NCBI RefSeq assembly: GCF_036985595.1
Contig: NZ_BTPU01000069.1
Coordinates: 1 to 35,500, forward strand
DNA: 35,500 nt
Source: Vallitalea maricola
Lineage (GTDB): Bacteria > Bacillota > Clostridia > Lachnospirales > Vallitaleaceae
Reading direction: 5' to 3'
The notes under the pieces were generated by a model. That model saw nothing but the letters and a program-made list of their open reading frames with translations. It searched no databases and was not told the origin of the DNA. This document shows, one piece after another, positions 15,321 to 24,102 of the stretch (its first letter is position 1; each line of letters opens with the position of its first letter). The position numbers were made by a program, and so were the translations under genes.

Positions 15321-16151
15321 CTATCCTTTTACTGCACCAGTTGATAGTCCTGCTTTTTGAAATCTCTGTAATATTAAATATACCACTATTATTGGTACAA
15401 TAGCAAATGTTGTTCCTGCCATTATTACAGGCCATGGTGTAGATAAACCATCACTGACTGGCAGTAATGATATTGAAACCATTAAAGTATATTTGGGTGT
15501 AGAACGCAAATATAATAAAGGCCAGAAAAAGTCATTCCATCTAGCAATGATTGTTAAAGCTGCCCATGAAGCTAAAGCAGGCTTAATAATTGGCACTATT
15601 ATTTTTGAATATATAGCAAAATCTCCACATCCATCTATTCTTGATGCTTCCATGATTTCTGTAGGGACATCTACAATGTACTGACGCATATAGAATATAC
15701 CTACTGCAGTAGCAATCCTAGGGATAATCAGTGACCATAAACTATTTATTAATCTAACTTTTCTCATGATTATAAATAGTGGAACTGCCCCTACTTCTGG
15801 AGGAATAAGCATTGTAGCTATCACAAAATAAAATAAGAATCTTTTTCCTGGAAAATCGTACTTCGCAAATGCAAATCCAGCCAAAGAACAAAAAAACAAA
15901 GTTGTGATTGTTCCTAATATAGTAGTAAAAAAGCTATTATACAGATTAGTCCCAACAGGAATTATATTAAATACATTTTTAAAGTTTTGTAGTGTAGGAT
16001 TACTAATCCATAAAGAATTAAATCCACTTATGCTTTCGTTAGGTCCTTTTAAGGAGATTATACACATCCAAATTATAGGACACAAGCAAAAAAATACGAT
16101 TATGCCAAGTATAATATAAACCAAGGCTGAAAATAATTTTTTCTTCGTCAT
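15321..16151 (-). CDS. CUT1-type ABC sugar permease (MalG-like)
   Basis: A 276-residue permease with six hydrophobic segments. The EAA loop EASRIDGCGDFAIYSKIIVP lies around 185-205, and the C-terminus AGLSTGAVKG is typical of the MalG/UgpE side. It pairs with the permease encoded 13 bp upstream to form the channel. Members of this family import oligosaccharides, polyols or glycerol-phosphodiester-like compounds; the sequence does not fix the substrate. No ATPase gene is in the operon, so a shared MsmX/UgpC-like ATPase is likely supplied elsewhere. An AGGAGGG site lies before the ATG. Confidence 0.92.
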   Translation of the reverse strand: MTKKKLFSALVYIILGIIVFFCLCPIIWMCIISLKGPNESISGFNSLWISNPTLQNFKNVFNIIPVGTNLYNSFFTTILGTITTLFFCSLAGFAFAKYDFPGKRFLFYFVIATMLIPPEVGAVPLFIIMRKVRLINSLWSLIIPRIATAVGIFYMRQYIVDVPTEIMEASRIDGCGDFAIYSKIIVPIIKPALASWAALTIIARWNDFFWPLLYLRSTPKYTLMVSISLLPVSDGLSTPWPVIMAGTTFAIVPIIVVYLILQRFQKAGLSTGAVKG

Positions 16152-16164
16152 ATATGTACCCTCC

Positions 16165-17040
16165 TTATAAATTACCTTGTTTTCTCATAATACGAAATTG
16201 AATAAGAGATACAATTAGTAAAATTAATGTTAACATACATCCAATCGCAGATGCATATCCCATTTTAAATAAATTAAATCCTGTATCATACATATATTGG
16301 AAAAGTGACACATTAGATGTTCCTGGACCCTTTAATATATATGGTTCATTAAAAATTTTCCATGAATCTACTGTTAGAGTAATAAAGCAAAAGAACAGTA
16401 TATTATATAGACTTGGTAACGTTATTCTAAAAAATTGTTGAAATATATTTGCACCATCTACTGTTGCAGCTTCATAATATTCTCGTGGTATATTAAGTAA
16501 TCCTGATAATACTATAACAGTAAACCATGGTGTATTCCTCCATATATTCAAAATAATTACAGGTACTTTAGACATTTTTGTATTAGTAAGCCACCCAATG
16601 GAATCTATTCCAAACAAACCTAAAAATTCATTAACTAATCCAACATTTTCATCAAACAGCATACTAAATATAATTCCCATTGCTATTGCAGCACAAACAT
16701 TAGGTAAGAATGTAACCGTTTTAAAAAAACTTCTTCCTTTAAGACGATTATAATTTAAAAATGCTGCAATAATTATAGATAATAGTAGTATAAAAATAAC
16801 ACCTGTTACCCAATAAATAAGTGTATTACTTATAGCATCCCAAAACATATAGTCTTTAAATAGTAGCTTATAATTATCTAAACCTACAGACTTAGGCTTT
16901 CCAATACCCTTCCATTCAGAAAAACTAATAACAACAGTCCATAACATTGGAAATAACTGAAATATCAAAAACAACAAGAAAAATGGAAGAATAAATAAGT
17001 ATGGATATTTATATTTTTTTAACGTTTGTATAATTGTCAT
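16165..17040 (-). CDS. CUT1-type ABC sugar permease (MalF/UgpA-like)
   Basis: A 291-residue membrane protein with six hydrophobic segments, the N-terminal YLFILPFFLLFLIFQLFP region and the EAA loop EAATVDGANIFQQFFRITLP. I chose the ATG at 17040 because AGGG lies about 7 nt upstream; a TTG at 17055 has no site. It is the partner of the following MalG-like gene and is preceded by the binding-protein gene, with a stem-loop in the gap. The substrate is unknown. Confidence 0.92.
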   Translation of the reverse strand: MTIIQTLKKYKYPYLFILPFFLLFLIFQLFPMLWTVVISFSEWKGIGKPKSVGLDNYKLLFKDYMFWDAISNTLIYWVTGVIFILLLSIIIAAFLNYNRLKGRSFFKTVTFLPNVCAAIAMGIIFSMLFDENVGLVNEFLGLFGIDSIGWLTNTKMSKVPVIILNIWRNTPWFTVIVLSGLLNIPREYYEAATVDGANIFQQFFRITLPSLYNILFFCFITLTVDSWKIFNEPYILKGPGTSNVSLFQYMYDTGFNLFKMGYASAIGCMLTLILLIVSLIQFRIMRKQGNL

Positions 17041-17069
17041 CTTTATCCCTGCCAATCTTATATTTGTTT

Positions 17070-17103
17070 TTCAAGGACTTTACCCGTAGATAAAATCCTT
17101 GAA
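17070..17103 (-). promoter_or_regulatory. Intercistronic stem-loop after the sugar-binding-protein gene
   Basis: TTCAAGGA (17070-17077) pairs with TCCTTGAA (17096-17103), with four further inner A-T pairs after one mismatch. No U-run follows on the minus strand. Placed between the binding-protein stop and the first permease, it probably protects the upstream message or attenuates read-through. Confidence 0.55.
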
Positions 17104-17116
17104 GTTAAAATTGATT

Positions 17117-18517
17117 TTATTTAATTAATTCAGCTTTACCTATTTTATTTCTTAAATTTTTACCCATGTTTTTGATTGCCTCATCCATTGTCTGATCACC
17201 TGCAACATATTTTTCTAATTCTATACTAATAATATTATCAGCTTCTACATCTTGTGGTGTAACAACTAAATTAGTTGCACCATTCTCTAATGCTGCTCCT
17301 TCTATTTCCCTAAATGATTGACCTCCATAAAATTTTGAAGGTTCTTTCCAAAAATCATCTGCTAACAAATCTTTTGTAATAGGGTTTGCATAAGGTGCAT
17401 TTTGTTCTTCCATTGCATTTACCCAATCTTCTCTTGCTTGTGCATCAAAATGGAAATCATACCATAATTTCTTACATAACTCTGCATATTTTCCACCTGG
17501 TTTATTAACAATAGCAAAATAAGATGAAACTGGAGCTCCTGCAACACCAACATTTTCAAACACTGGTGCACTTAATACTTTCCAATCTCCTGAAGTTTCA
17601 GTAACATTTTTCCTTAAAAATTCATCCCAGAAAGCTCCAATATAAAATGTTGCAACTTGGCCTTCTTTTACTGCATCGTAAAGAGCTGGTTCAAAAATAG
17701 GAGTTTTTAATAATAATCCTTCTGAGTACATTGTATCAAGGGTATCAAATGCCAATTTTGCACCTTCATCTGTGTCAATAACAACTTCTCCATCATCATC
17801 CCAAATTTTTGCATTTGCTTGTGGTAATAGACCTCTTCTTCCATAATATCTCCATGTTCTGCTACCTGGATCAATATAGGATAAATAAACTTTCCCATTA
17901 CTTTTTTCTTTTAGTTCTCTACCAACTTCTATATACCCTTCGATGGTACTCATTCTTGATGGGTCAATATCATACTCTTCAAATAATTTTTGATTATAAA
18001 ATAGTACTTGTGGTCTCACTGATTCTGGTAAAGCATATATTTTATCTCCTACTGTGGCATCATTTGTAGCACCATCTACAAGCTTGTCTTTTAAAGGTGT
18101 TATAAAATCTGCTACATCCATTAATAATTCACCTTGTCCAAGATCTAATAAGTTAACAGGATCGATATAAAGGGCATCTGGTAAATCTTCGTTAGCTCCT
18201 GATGCGTATGTCATTGTAATTTTTTCTCTTGAATCTGATGCTCCTTCAGTTTGTACAATCTCTATGCTTACTTCTGGTGCTATATCTCTATTTCTTTCTA
18301 GCCAAGCATCAAAATATTGTTGAAGATATTGTGGCTGTCCATAACCGTAAATTACTAGCTTTCCTGCTGGGAATACTTTTTTAGCATCCTTTTGTTCTTC
18401 TCCTGTACTAGGTGTATTAGTTGTAGAATCTTTTTCTGAACTCTTATCTCCACATCCAACAAATACTCCCATTAGTAAAGTTACTAACATCAAAACAGCA
18501 AAAATTCTTTTCTTCAT
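17117..18517 (-). CDS. Extracellular solute-binding lipoprotein (family 1, sugar-type)
   Basis: A 466-residue lipoprotein with a 21-residue signal peptide and lipobox VFVGC (C22), followed by a Ser/Thr/Glu/Lys-rich linker to about 50. The mature part has family-1 features: KLVIYGYGQPQYLQQYFDAW, EKITMTYASG, LPDALYIDP and YALPESVRPQVLFYNQKLFEE minus its end. The GDWKVLSAP block and the aromatic residues near the cleft suggest a sugar-like ligand, but the operon also encodes a methyltransferase homologue and a cysteine desulfidase homologue, so the ligand may be a modified or thiol-bearing compound. It is second in the operon, 26 bp after the UroD-like gene. Confidence 0.92.
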   Translation of the reverse strand: MKKRIFAVLMLVTLLMGVFVGCGDKSSEKDSTTNTPSTGEEQKDAKKVFPAGKLVIYGYGQPQYLQQYFDAWLERNRDIAPEVSIEIVQTEGASDSREKITMTYASGANEDLPDALYIDPVNLLDLGQGELLMDVADFITPLKDKLVDGATNDATVGDKIYALPESVRPQVLFYNQKLFEEYDIDPSRMSTIEGYIEVGRELKEKSNGKVYLSYIDPGSRTWRYYGRRGLLPQANAKIWDDDGEVVIDTDEGAKLAFDTLDTMYSEGLLLKTPIFEPALYDAVKEGQVATFYIGAFWDEFLRKNVTETSGDWKVLSAPVFENVGVAGAPVSSYFAIVNKPGGKYAELCKKLWYDFHFDAQAREDWVNAMEEQNAPYANPITKDLLADDFWKEPSKFYGGQSFREIEGAALENGATNLVVTPQDVEADNIISIELEKYVAGDQTMDEAIKNMGKNLRNKIGKAELIK

Positions 18518-18543
18518 AGTTAACCCTCCATAATATAATATTT

Positions 18544-19500
18544 TTATTTTTTGGTAGCGTTTACTGCTACATTTACACGCTTATAAGAAATTTCTGTAGG
18601 CAATGTACAATCAGCACCTAGGATAAATTTTTGTTTCCCAAAAGAATTAATTATAGATTTTACTTCTTGTTCTATTTCTTCATCAGTACCATCTACTAGT
18701 ACACCAGCTCTGTTTTGTAATCCTCCCATTATTGTTACATCGCCAAATAATTTTCTTCCTTCTTCCAAAGAAATATTGTCTTCGTAAATACCCCAGTTTA
18801 CAACATCTGATAATTTTATATATGATTTATATCTATCTAGATTTAACTTATCTTTACACATATGTAGAATATTATACCCATTATTTTGTTTAACTGTTTG
18901 TAAAATCATTTTATCAAGTGGTGCTATATACTTTTCAAACTCTTCATCTGTAAAATAATAATTTTCTCCACCTAATGCTGCATAGTATATACCATCTAAT
19001 CCTATTTCAATATACTTTTCTGCTAATTGACACATACCCTCTGTTATACGTTTATAGGCATCAATCATAGGAGTTTTATTTTCTCTCATATGTGTACAAA
19101 ACAATTCTCTTACTGGTTCATAACCATATATAGCTTCTATAGGATGTATAGAAGAAGCAACTGTTCCATGTAATGTACCAACCATAAAAGCATCTGGTTC
19201 ACATTTGTCCAGTATTCTTTCAATCATTTCAATTTGAGCTGCCATAAAATCATCTTTTATTGAAATAGTTTTTATCTTATTCCAATCATCAGGTGTTTTT
19301 ATGTCACCCATATATGGAACAAGATTTTCATTCATAATTTTAAAAATATCAGTATTTGTTTCTTTGAAGAATTTCAGATGAGATTTAATACCTGCTTCTC
19401 CGAAAGCTTCTTGTTCTGCAAAATGTAATGTAAAACAAGAAGGTACATGATCCACTTCTTTACCTTTGATAGCTGCGATTACTCTTTCTTTTTTATTCAT
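18544..19500 (-). CDS. UroD/MtaA-family protein with a putative zinc methyltransferase site
   Basis: A 318-residue TIM-barrel protein of the uroporphyrinogen decarboxylase superfamily. It carries H213-x-C215 (ILHMCKDK) and C298 (LGADCTLPTE), the H-x-C...C arrangement that binds zinc in the corrinoid-dependent methyltransferases MtaA and MtbA. The N-terminus (ERVIAAIKGKEVDHVP) also matches that branch. True UroD residues for porphyrinogen binding are not evident and no heme genes are near. It is first in the operon with an ABC importer, an FCD-GntR regulator and a CyuA-type desulfidase. A role in demethylating or transferring a group from the imported compound is inference; no corrinoid protein lies in the window. 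Confidence 0.85.
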   Translation of the reverse strand: MNKKERVIAAIKGKEVDHVPSCFTLHFAEQEAFGEAGIKSHLKFFKETNTDIFKIMNENLVPYMGDIKTPDDWNKIKTISIKDDFMAAQIEMIERILDKCEPDAFMVGTLHGTVASSIHPIEAIYGYEPVRELFCTHMRENKTPMIDAYKRITEGMCQLAEKYIEIGLDGIYYAALGGENYYFTDEEFEKYIAPLDKMILQTVKQNNGYNILHMCKDKLNLDRYKSYIKLSDVVNWGIYEDNISLEEGRKLFGDVTIMGGLQNRAGVLVDGTDEEIEQEVKSIINSFGKQKFILGADCTLPTEISYKRVNVAVNATKK

Positions 19501-19583
19501 AATTACCTACCTTTCATCTACTCATAGAAATAAAAACAATATTATCAAATAACATATATCAATAATGTTTGTACTGATATTAC

Positions 19584-19600
19584 CAGTAATATTATTACTG
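19584..19600. promoter_or_regulatory. Candidate GntR operator, 17-bp palindrome
   Basis: CAGTAATATTATTACTG is a perfect palindrome around a central base. It starts about 12 bp downstream of the -10 box of the operon promoter, where a repressor would block early transcription. Further related blocks, tCACyAATAATA in tandem, overlap the -10 region (about 19607-19632). The operon's own FCD-GntR protein is the obvious candidate ligand. Confidence 0.5.
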
Positions 19601-19612
19601 TTATTATCACTA

Positions 19613-19641
19613 ATAATATCACCAATAATACTAGAAGTCAA
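19613..19641 (-). promoter_or_regulatory. Sigma-A promoter of the UroD-like/ABC/desulfidase operon
   Basis: Minus strand: TTGACT (19636-19641), exactly 17 bp, TATTAT (19613-19618). The leader to the start codon at 19500 is about 105 nt and contains the palindrome described separately. The rest of the 290-bp gap (19501-19790) holds the alpha-galactosidase terminator and otherwise nothing recognised. Confidence 0.65.
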
Positions 19642-19729
19642 TACTTTTCTGAGATAGTCAATTAACCCTTTACAAAAAGCGATAATAGCAATTATATAAA
19701 CATACCTGCAAAAGCTTTATAATATAATA

Positions 19730-19769
19730 AAAAGGCATGTATGAAATATCATTATTTCACACATGCCTC
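19730..19769 (-). terminator. Rho-independent terminator of the alpha-galactosidase gene
   Basis: Minus strand: AGGCATGT pairs with ACATGCCT (19762-19769 with 19734-19741), one mismatch, then TGAAAT with ATTTCA (19755-19760 with 19743-19748), 6-nt loop, followed by TTTTT. It begins 22 nt beyond the stop codon. Confidence 0.85.
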
Positions 19770-19790
19770 ATCTATTAACTAATATCTACT

Positions 19791-21971
19791 CTATACTTTT
19801 CTAATTCTGAATTTTACACTTTCAAAATCTTTTAACTCCGGCAAAGTTAATCCTAAGTTCATTAATTCATCTCCACCAAATATTCCTTCTAATCCATCTA
19901 TCTTATAATTAAATTCTTCATTAAGCCCTCTACACCTTACTTGTTGGTCAACTGGATTAGGTTCAGCCAGAATAGTTGTATAGAATAAAGTTGCTTCAGT
20001 CTTATCCTTAGAAACAAAAATCCAAGCTCCATTGTTTTCTTCAAAAGGATTATTTAATCTATAATAATCTCCATATTGGATAAGCTGTCTATTTTCTTTA
20101 TAGAAATCAATTTGCTCTTTTATTTCACTAATCTGTTTATCACTATATTTTGTAAGATCAAGTTCATAACCGAAATTACCTGACATAGCCACATTCCCTC
20201 TTGTATTAAGAGGTGTAGTTCTTCCTACTTGATGATTAGGTGTACTGGAAACATGACTGCCCATAGAAACAGGTGGATAAACCAAACTAGTGGAATATTG
20301 TATCTTTAATCTCTCTATAGCATCAGAATCATCACTAGTCCATATCTGAGGCATATAATATAAGATACCTGGATCAAATCTTCCTCCACCTCCAGAACAA
20401 CCTTCAAATAGAATATCCTTATGTCTGGTTACAATCTCTTCCATAATATAATATAGACCTAACATATATCTATGAGATGTTTCCATTTGTCTGTCCCTAG
20501 GCAAGTCCATGGACATAACATCTGTTAAATATCTATTCATATCCCATTTTACATATTTAATTGGTGCACTTGAAAGTACTTTGGATACTGATTCGATAAT
20601 ATAGTCACAAACCTCTTTTTTGGATAAGTTTAGAACTAATTGATATCTGCATGTAACTCTTTCTCTATTTTCAACATGCAGACACCAGTCACTATGATTT
20701 CTATACAGGTCACTGTCAGGTGATATCATTTCTGGTTCAAACCATAATCCAAAATCCATATCCATGTTTCCAACATTCTTAGCTAGTTTTTCTAGTCCGC
20801 CTTCAATTTTATCAGTATTCACATACCAATCACCTAATGAACAGGTATCATCATCTCTTTTACCGAACCATCCATCATCTAAAACGAATAATTCAACACC
20901 TATTTCACTAGCTTTTTTAACAATATCTTCTAAACTTTCTCTTGTAAAATCAAAATATGTAGCTTCCCAGTTGTTAATTACAATAGGTCTTTGTTTTTCT
21001 TTCCATGTACCTCTCATTAAGTTTTCTCTATATAGGCTGTGATACTCACTTGACATACCACCAAGCCCTTCATTAGAATATACCATTACTACTTCTGGTG
21101 TCTGGAACCTTTCTTCTGGTTTTAACTGCCAAGAGAAATTCAATGGATTAATACCCATTAATACTCTAGTTCTATTGTGTTCACTTACTGATACTTCACC
21201 TAAGAAATTACCACTGTATACTAGGTTAAATCCAAATACTTCTCCATTTTCTTCTGTAGTATCAGGTGATATAAGTGCCATGAATGGATTATGTACATGA
21301 CTGCTAGTTCCTCTTGCACTTCCAATGGATTGGATTCCTTGTACTAATTGTCTCTTGACAATTTGACGTTCTCTAGCCCAAGCTCCTGATAGTTGTAATA
21401 ACTCATAATCAGAGTTCCTATAATCAACACAACAACTTTGTGCATTAAGTACTTTTAATGTTTGATATCCTTTATTTATGATCTGTACAGATTTTGTTAT
21501 AACATTTCTATCATTGAATACTGTATAGTTCAATACTACCAAAAGATTGGCAACTTCATCTATCAGTGCTATCTCCAGTGTCTCTGCTTCATTTTCATCT
21601 GCATAAGTTGCAGGTAAGCCTTCTAATCTTTTTTTGCCTTTTATTATCTTATGAGAATCATATTTCAAATCAAGTATTCTAGAACCATTATTTTGTTCAA
21701 TACTAAGAGCACCGCTTCTTAGATCTACATGACCAAATGTTGGATATTCTAGTAAAGCTGAATCAAGTGCATACTGATCGTTTTCTTCATTAGGTATTAT
21801 ACTCCAACTTTTTGCTTTGTTAGTATTAATTACATTATCATTGATATTTCTTATCTTTTTACCGTAATAAAGATGTATTAGATTATTGTATTTATCCGCT
21901 TTTAATATATAACTTACGTTTTTTCCTTGTATATGGAATATTTTTTTACTCTCATTATATTGTATTCCCAT
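19791..21971 (-). CDS. Alpha-galactosidase, glycoside hydrolase family 36
   Basis: A 726-residue cytosolic enzyme (no signal peptide) that releases alpha-1,6-linked galactose from raffinose-family oligosaccharides and galactosides. It has an N-terminal beta-sandwich (about 1-310), a TIM barrel (about 325-640) with INNWEATYFDF and VLDDGWFGKRDDD, the nucleophile D477 in YVKWDMNR, the substrate loop GCSGGGGRFDPG and the acid/base D547 in WTSDDSDA, then a C-terminal beta domain. The two catalytic positions fall within one residue of those in Geobacillus AgaA-type enzymes. I chose the ATG at 21971 because AGAGGAG lies about 8 nt upstream. It has its own terminator and is divergent from the GTPase gene. 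No transporter is adjacent. Confidence 0.95.
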   Translation of the reverse strand: MGIQYNESKKIFHIQGKNVSYILKADKYNNLIHLYYGKKIRNINDNVINTNKAKSWSIIPNEENDQYALDSALLEYPTFGHVDLRSGALSIEQNNGSRILDLKYDSHKIIKGKKRLEGLPATYADENEAETLEIALIDEVANLLVVLNYTVFNDRNVITKSVQIINKGYQTLKVLNAQSCCVDYRNSDYELLQLSGAWARERQIVKRQLVQGIQSIGSARGTSSHVHNPFMALISPDTTEENGEVFGFNLVYSGNFLGEVSVSEHNRTRVLMGINPLNFSWQLKPEERFQTPEVVMVYSNEGLGGMSSEYHSLYRENLMRGTWKEKQRPIVINNWEATYFDFTRESLEDIVKKASEIGVELFVLDDGWFGKRDDDTCSLGDWYVNTDKIEGGLEKLAKNVGNMDMDFGLWFEPEMISPDSDLYRNHSDWCLHVENRERVTCRYQLVLNLSKKEVCDYIIESVSKVLSSAPIKYVKWDMNRYLTDVMSMDLPRDRQMETSHRYMLGLYYIMEEIVTRHKDILFEGCSGGGGRFDPGILYYMPQIWTSDDSDAIERLKIQYSTSLVYPPVSMGSHVSSTPNHQVGRTTPLNTRGNVAMSGNFGYELDLTKYSDKQISEIKEQIDFYKENRQLIQYGDYYRLNNPFEENNGAWIFVSKDKTEATLFYTTILAEPNPVDQQVRCRGLNEEFNYKIDGLEGIFGGDELMNLGLTLPELKDFESVKFRIRKV

Positions 21972-22054
21972 ATCCATTTCTCCTCTCAAAGATATTTTAC
22001 TATGAGTTTACCTTATTTTTCATTACCTTTACATGGTATTATGTATAGTTTATA

Positions 22055-22063
22055 TGGTATAAT
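22055..22063 (+). promoter_or_regulatory. Extended -10 promoter of the EF-G/TetM-like gene
   Basis: TGG-TATAAT on the plus strand (TATAAT at 22058-22063). The block ATGGTATtAT occurs twice, at about 22033 and 22054, one copy including the -10. The leader before the start at 22112 is only about 40 nt, so there is no room for a TetM-type attenuator peptide. Confidence 0.5.
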
Positions 22064-22111
22064 GTTGGCTAAGCATTAATTAACTTAATTTTGATGAAGG
22101 GAATTAAACTC

Positions 22112-24082
22112 ATGTATAAAACAATAGGAATGGTAGCTCATGTTGATGCAGGCAAGACAACACTTCTAGAACAAATTTTATATTATACTAATTCAATAAA
22201 AGAAGCTGGTCGAGTTGATAATAAAAATACTGTCCTTGATTATCATACTATTGAAAAAGAGAGAGGTATTACCATCTTTTCTGACCAAGCTATAACTACT
22301 TATAATGATTGTACATATCAGCTGGTTGATACTCCTGGTCATGTGGATTTTTCTACTGAAATGGAGAGAGCCATTAGGATATTAGATTATGCGATAATAA
22401 TAATATCTGCTGTTGAAGGAATAGAAGGTCATACTGAAACTGTTTGGCAACTTCTTAGGAAATATAATATACCTACTATGTTTTTTATTAATAAACTAGA
22501 CAGAGTAGGTGCTGATTTTAACAATACAGTTAAGGAAATAAAAAATACTTTCACAAAAGATTTAATGGTTATCTCTACTGAAGATACTAGTGAAAACATT
22601 ACCTACTTACTTGATAATCCAACAAGTGAATTAATAGAATCTTTGGCTGACTATGATGATGATATATTGAATAAATATATAGATGGAATAGAAATAGAGA
22701 AGGAAGAATTAGTTAATACTGTAAAGAGATTGTTTAATGATAATGTTATATATCCTTGTTTATGTGGAATTGGTTTGAAGGGTATTGGTATCAAGGAACT
22801 GTTAAGAGCTATAGATACTTTAACAATCTCTGGACATACAGATGGTAATGGTGATTTTCCATCAGGAACTGTGTATAAGATTAGATATGACAGTACAGGC
22901 AATAAGCTTACTTTTATAAAATTACATAATGGTTCACTTAAGGTTAAAGATACCGTAACTCATAGTATTATGGATAATGAGATTACAGAAAAGATTAATG
23001 AAATAAGAATATATAATGGGACTAAATATACTCTTTGTGATAAAGCCTGTCCTGGACAACTTATTGCAGTAACTGGTCTTGGTTCATCTTATATTGGTGA
23101 AGGAATGGGTGATATAGAGGATTATAATGATTTCTTGTTGATACCTACGTTAAAATCCAAGGTGATATATGATTCGGCTGAGAATCCTAAAGAGATATTA
23201 AAGATTTTTACAATGTTAACAGAGGAAAATCCTTCTCTTGATGTTTTATGGATAGAGGAATTGAAGGAAATACATATAAAAGTAATGGGTACTATTCAGC
23301 TTGAAGTATTAACTCAGATTGTATTGGATCGTTTTGGTAAAACTATTGATTTTGGAACTCCAGAAATATTATATAAAGAAACTATCGCTAGTAAAACTTA
23401 TGCTTTTGGGCATTTTGAACCTCTGAAGCATTATGCTGAGATAGAGTTTGATATTGAACCAGCTACTAGAGGTTCTGGTATATCAATTGATTCAGTCTGC
23501 AGTGTGGACGTATTACATACAAGGTGGCAGAGGTTAAGTCAGAAAAACATTCCAGATGCTTGTAAGAGAGGGATTCTTACTGGTTCGCCTTTAACAGATG
23601 TACATATTACCCTTACTACTGGTAAATCTCATGTTAAACATACTAGTGGAGGAGATTTTCGACAGGCTACTTTTCGTGCAATAAGGCAAGGGATTGAAAA
23701 AGTTGATAATATACTTTTAGAACCTTTTTATCAATTCAAGGTGAAGATTGAAAAACATCTGTCGGGTAGAGTAATGACTGATATAACTAAGATGTATGGT
23801 AGTTTTGATTCTCCTGTTTCGATGTATGAGCATGTTATGATTAGTGGTAGGGTTCCTGTTTCGACGGCGATGAATTATCCTAGTACGTTGGCTTCTTTTT
23901 CGTCTGGTAAGGGGAGTATTACGTTTGTTTTTGCTGGGTATGATAGATGTCATAATACAGATGAAGTAATAGAGAGATTGGGGTATGATAAGGATGCTGA
24001 TAAGGATTATACTTCTACGTCTATTTTTTGTTCTCATGGGAAGGCTTATGGGGTTAGGGGGAGTGAAATAAATGGGGATTAA
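22112..24082 (+). CDS. EF-G/TetM-like ribosome-associated GTPase
   Basis: A 656-residue translation GTPase, shorter than EF-G (about 690-700) and close to ribosomal-protection proteins. G1 AHVDAGKTT at 9-17, G2 RGITI at 51-55, G3 DTPGH at 73-77 and G4 NKLD at 127-130 are intact; domains II-V follow. The domain IV stretch where TetM has its YSPVSTPADFR loop reads SHVKHTSGGDFRQATFRAI here, and the C-terminus reads STSIFCSHGKAYG, as in clostridial housekeeping paralogues rather than proven resistance proteins. So tetracycline protection is possible but unproven; a ribosome-rescue or translocation role is equally open. The ATG at 22112 follows GAAGGGA. It is the only plus-strand gene in the window. 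Confidence 0.9.
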   Translation: MYKTIGMVAHVDAGKTTLLEQILYYTNSIKEAGRVDNKNTVLDYHTIEKERGITIFSDQAITTYNDCTYQLVDTPGHVDFSTEMERAIRILDYAIIIISAVEGIEGHTETVWQLLRKYNIPTMFFINKLDRVGADFNNTVKEIKNTFTKDLMVISTEDTSENITYLLDNPTSELIESLADYDDDILNKYIDGIEIEKEELVNTVKRLFNDNVIYPCLCGIGLKGIGIKELLRAIDTLTISGHTDGNGDFPSGTVYKIRYDSTGNKLTFIKLHNGSLKVKDTVTHSIMDNEITEKINEIRIYNGTKYTLCDKACPGQLIAVTGLGSSYIGEGMGDIEDYNDFLLIPTLKSKVIYDSAENPKEILKIFTMLTEENPSLDVLWIEELKEIHIKVMGTIQLEVLTQIVLDRFGKTIDFGTPEILYKETIASKTYAFGHFEPLKHYAEIEFDIEPATRGSGISIDSVCSVDVLHTRWQRLSQKNIPDACKRGILTGSPLTDVHITLTTGKSHVKHTSGGDFRQATFRAIRQGIEKVDNILLEPFYQFKVKIEKHLSGRVMTDITKMYGSFDSPVSMYEHVMISGRVPVSTAMNYPSTLASFSSGKGSITFVFAGYDRCHNTDEVIERLGYDKDADKDYTSTSIFCSHGKAYGVRGSEINGD

Positions 24083-24102
24083 TGATTTAGTGGTTGACGG
24101 TC

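Noticed and set aside
18544..19500. Heme-pathway uroporphyrinogen decarboxylase (hemE)
   Set aside because: No heme neighbours, a zinc-type HxC...C set as in methyltransferases, and an operon with an importer.
23717..24037. Minus-strand frame of about 100 codons inside the GTPase gene
   Set aside because: It is an antisense shadow with Arg/Thr/Ile-rich low-quality composition and no ribosome-binding site.
22112..24082. Calling this a tetracycline resistance gene
   Set aside because: The diagnostic TetM loop is absent and the C-terminus resembles non-resistance paralogues; only family membership is supported.
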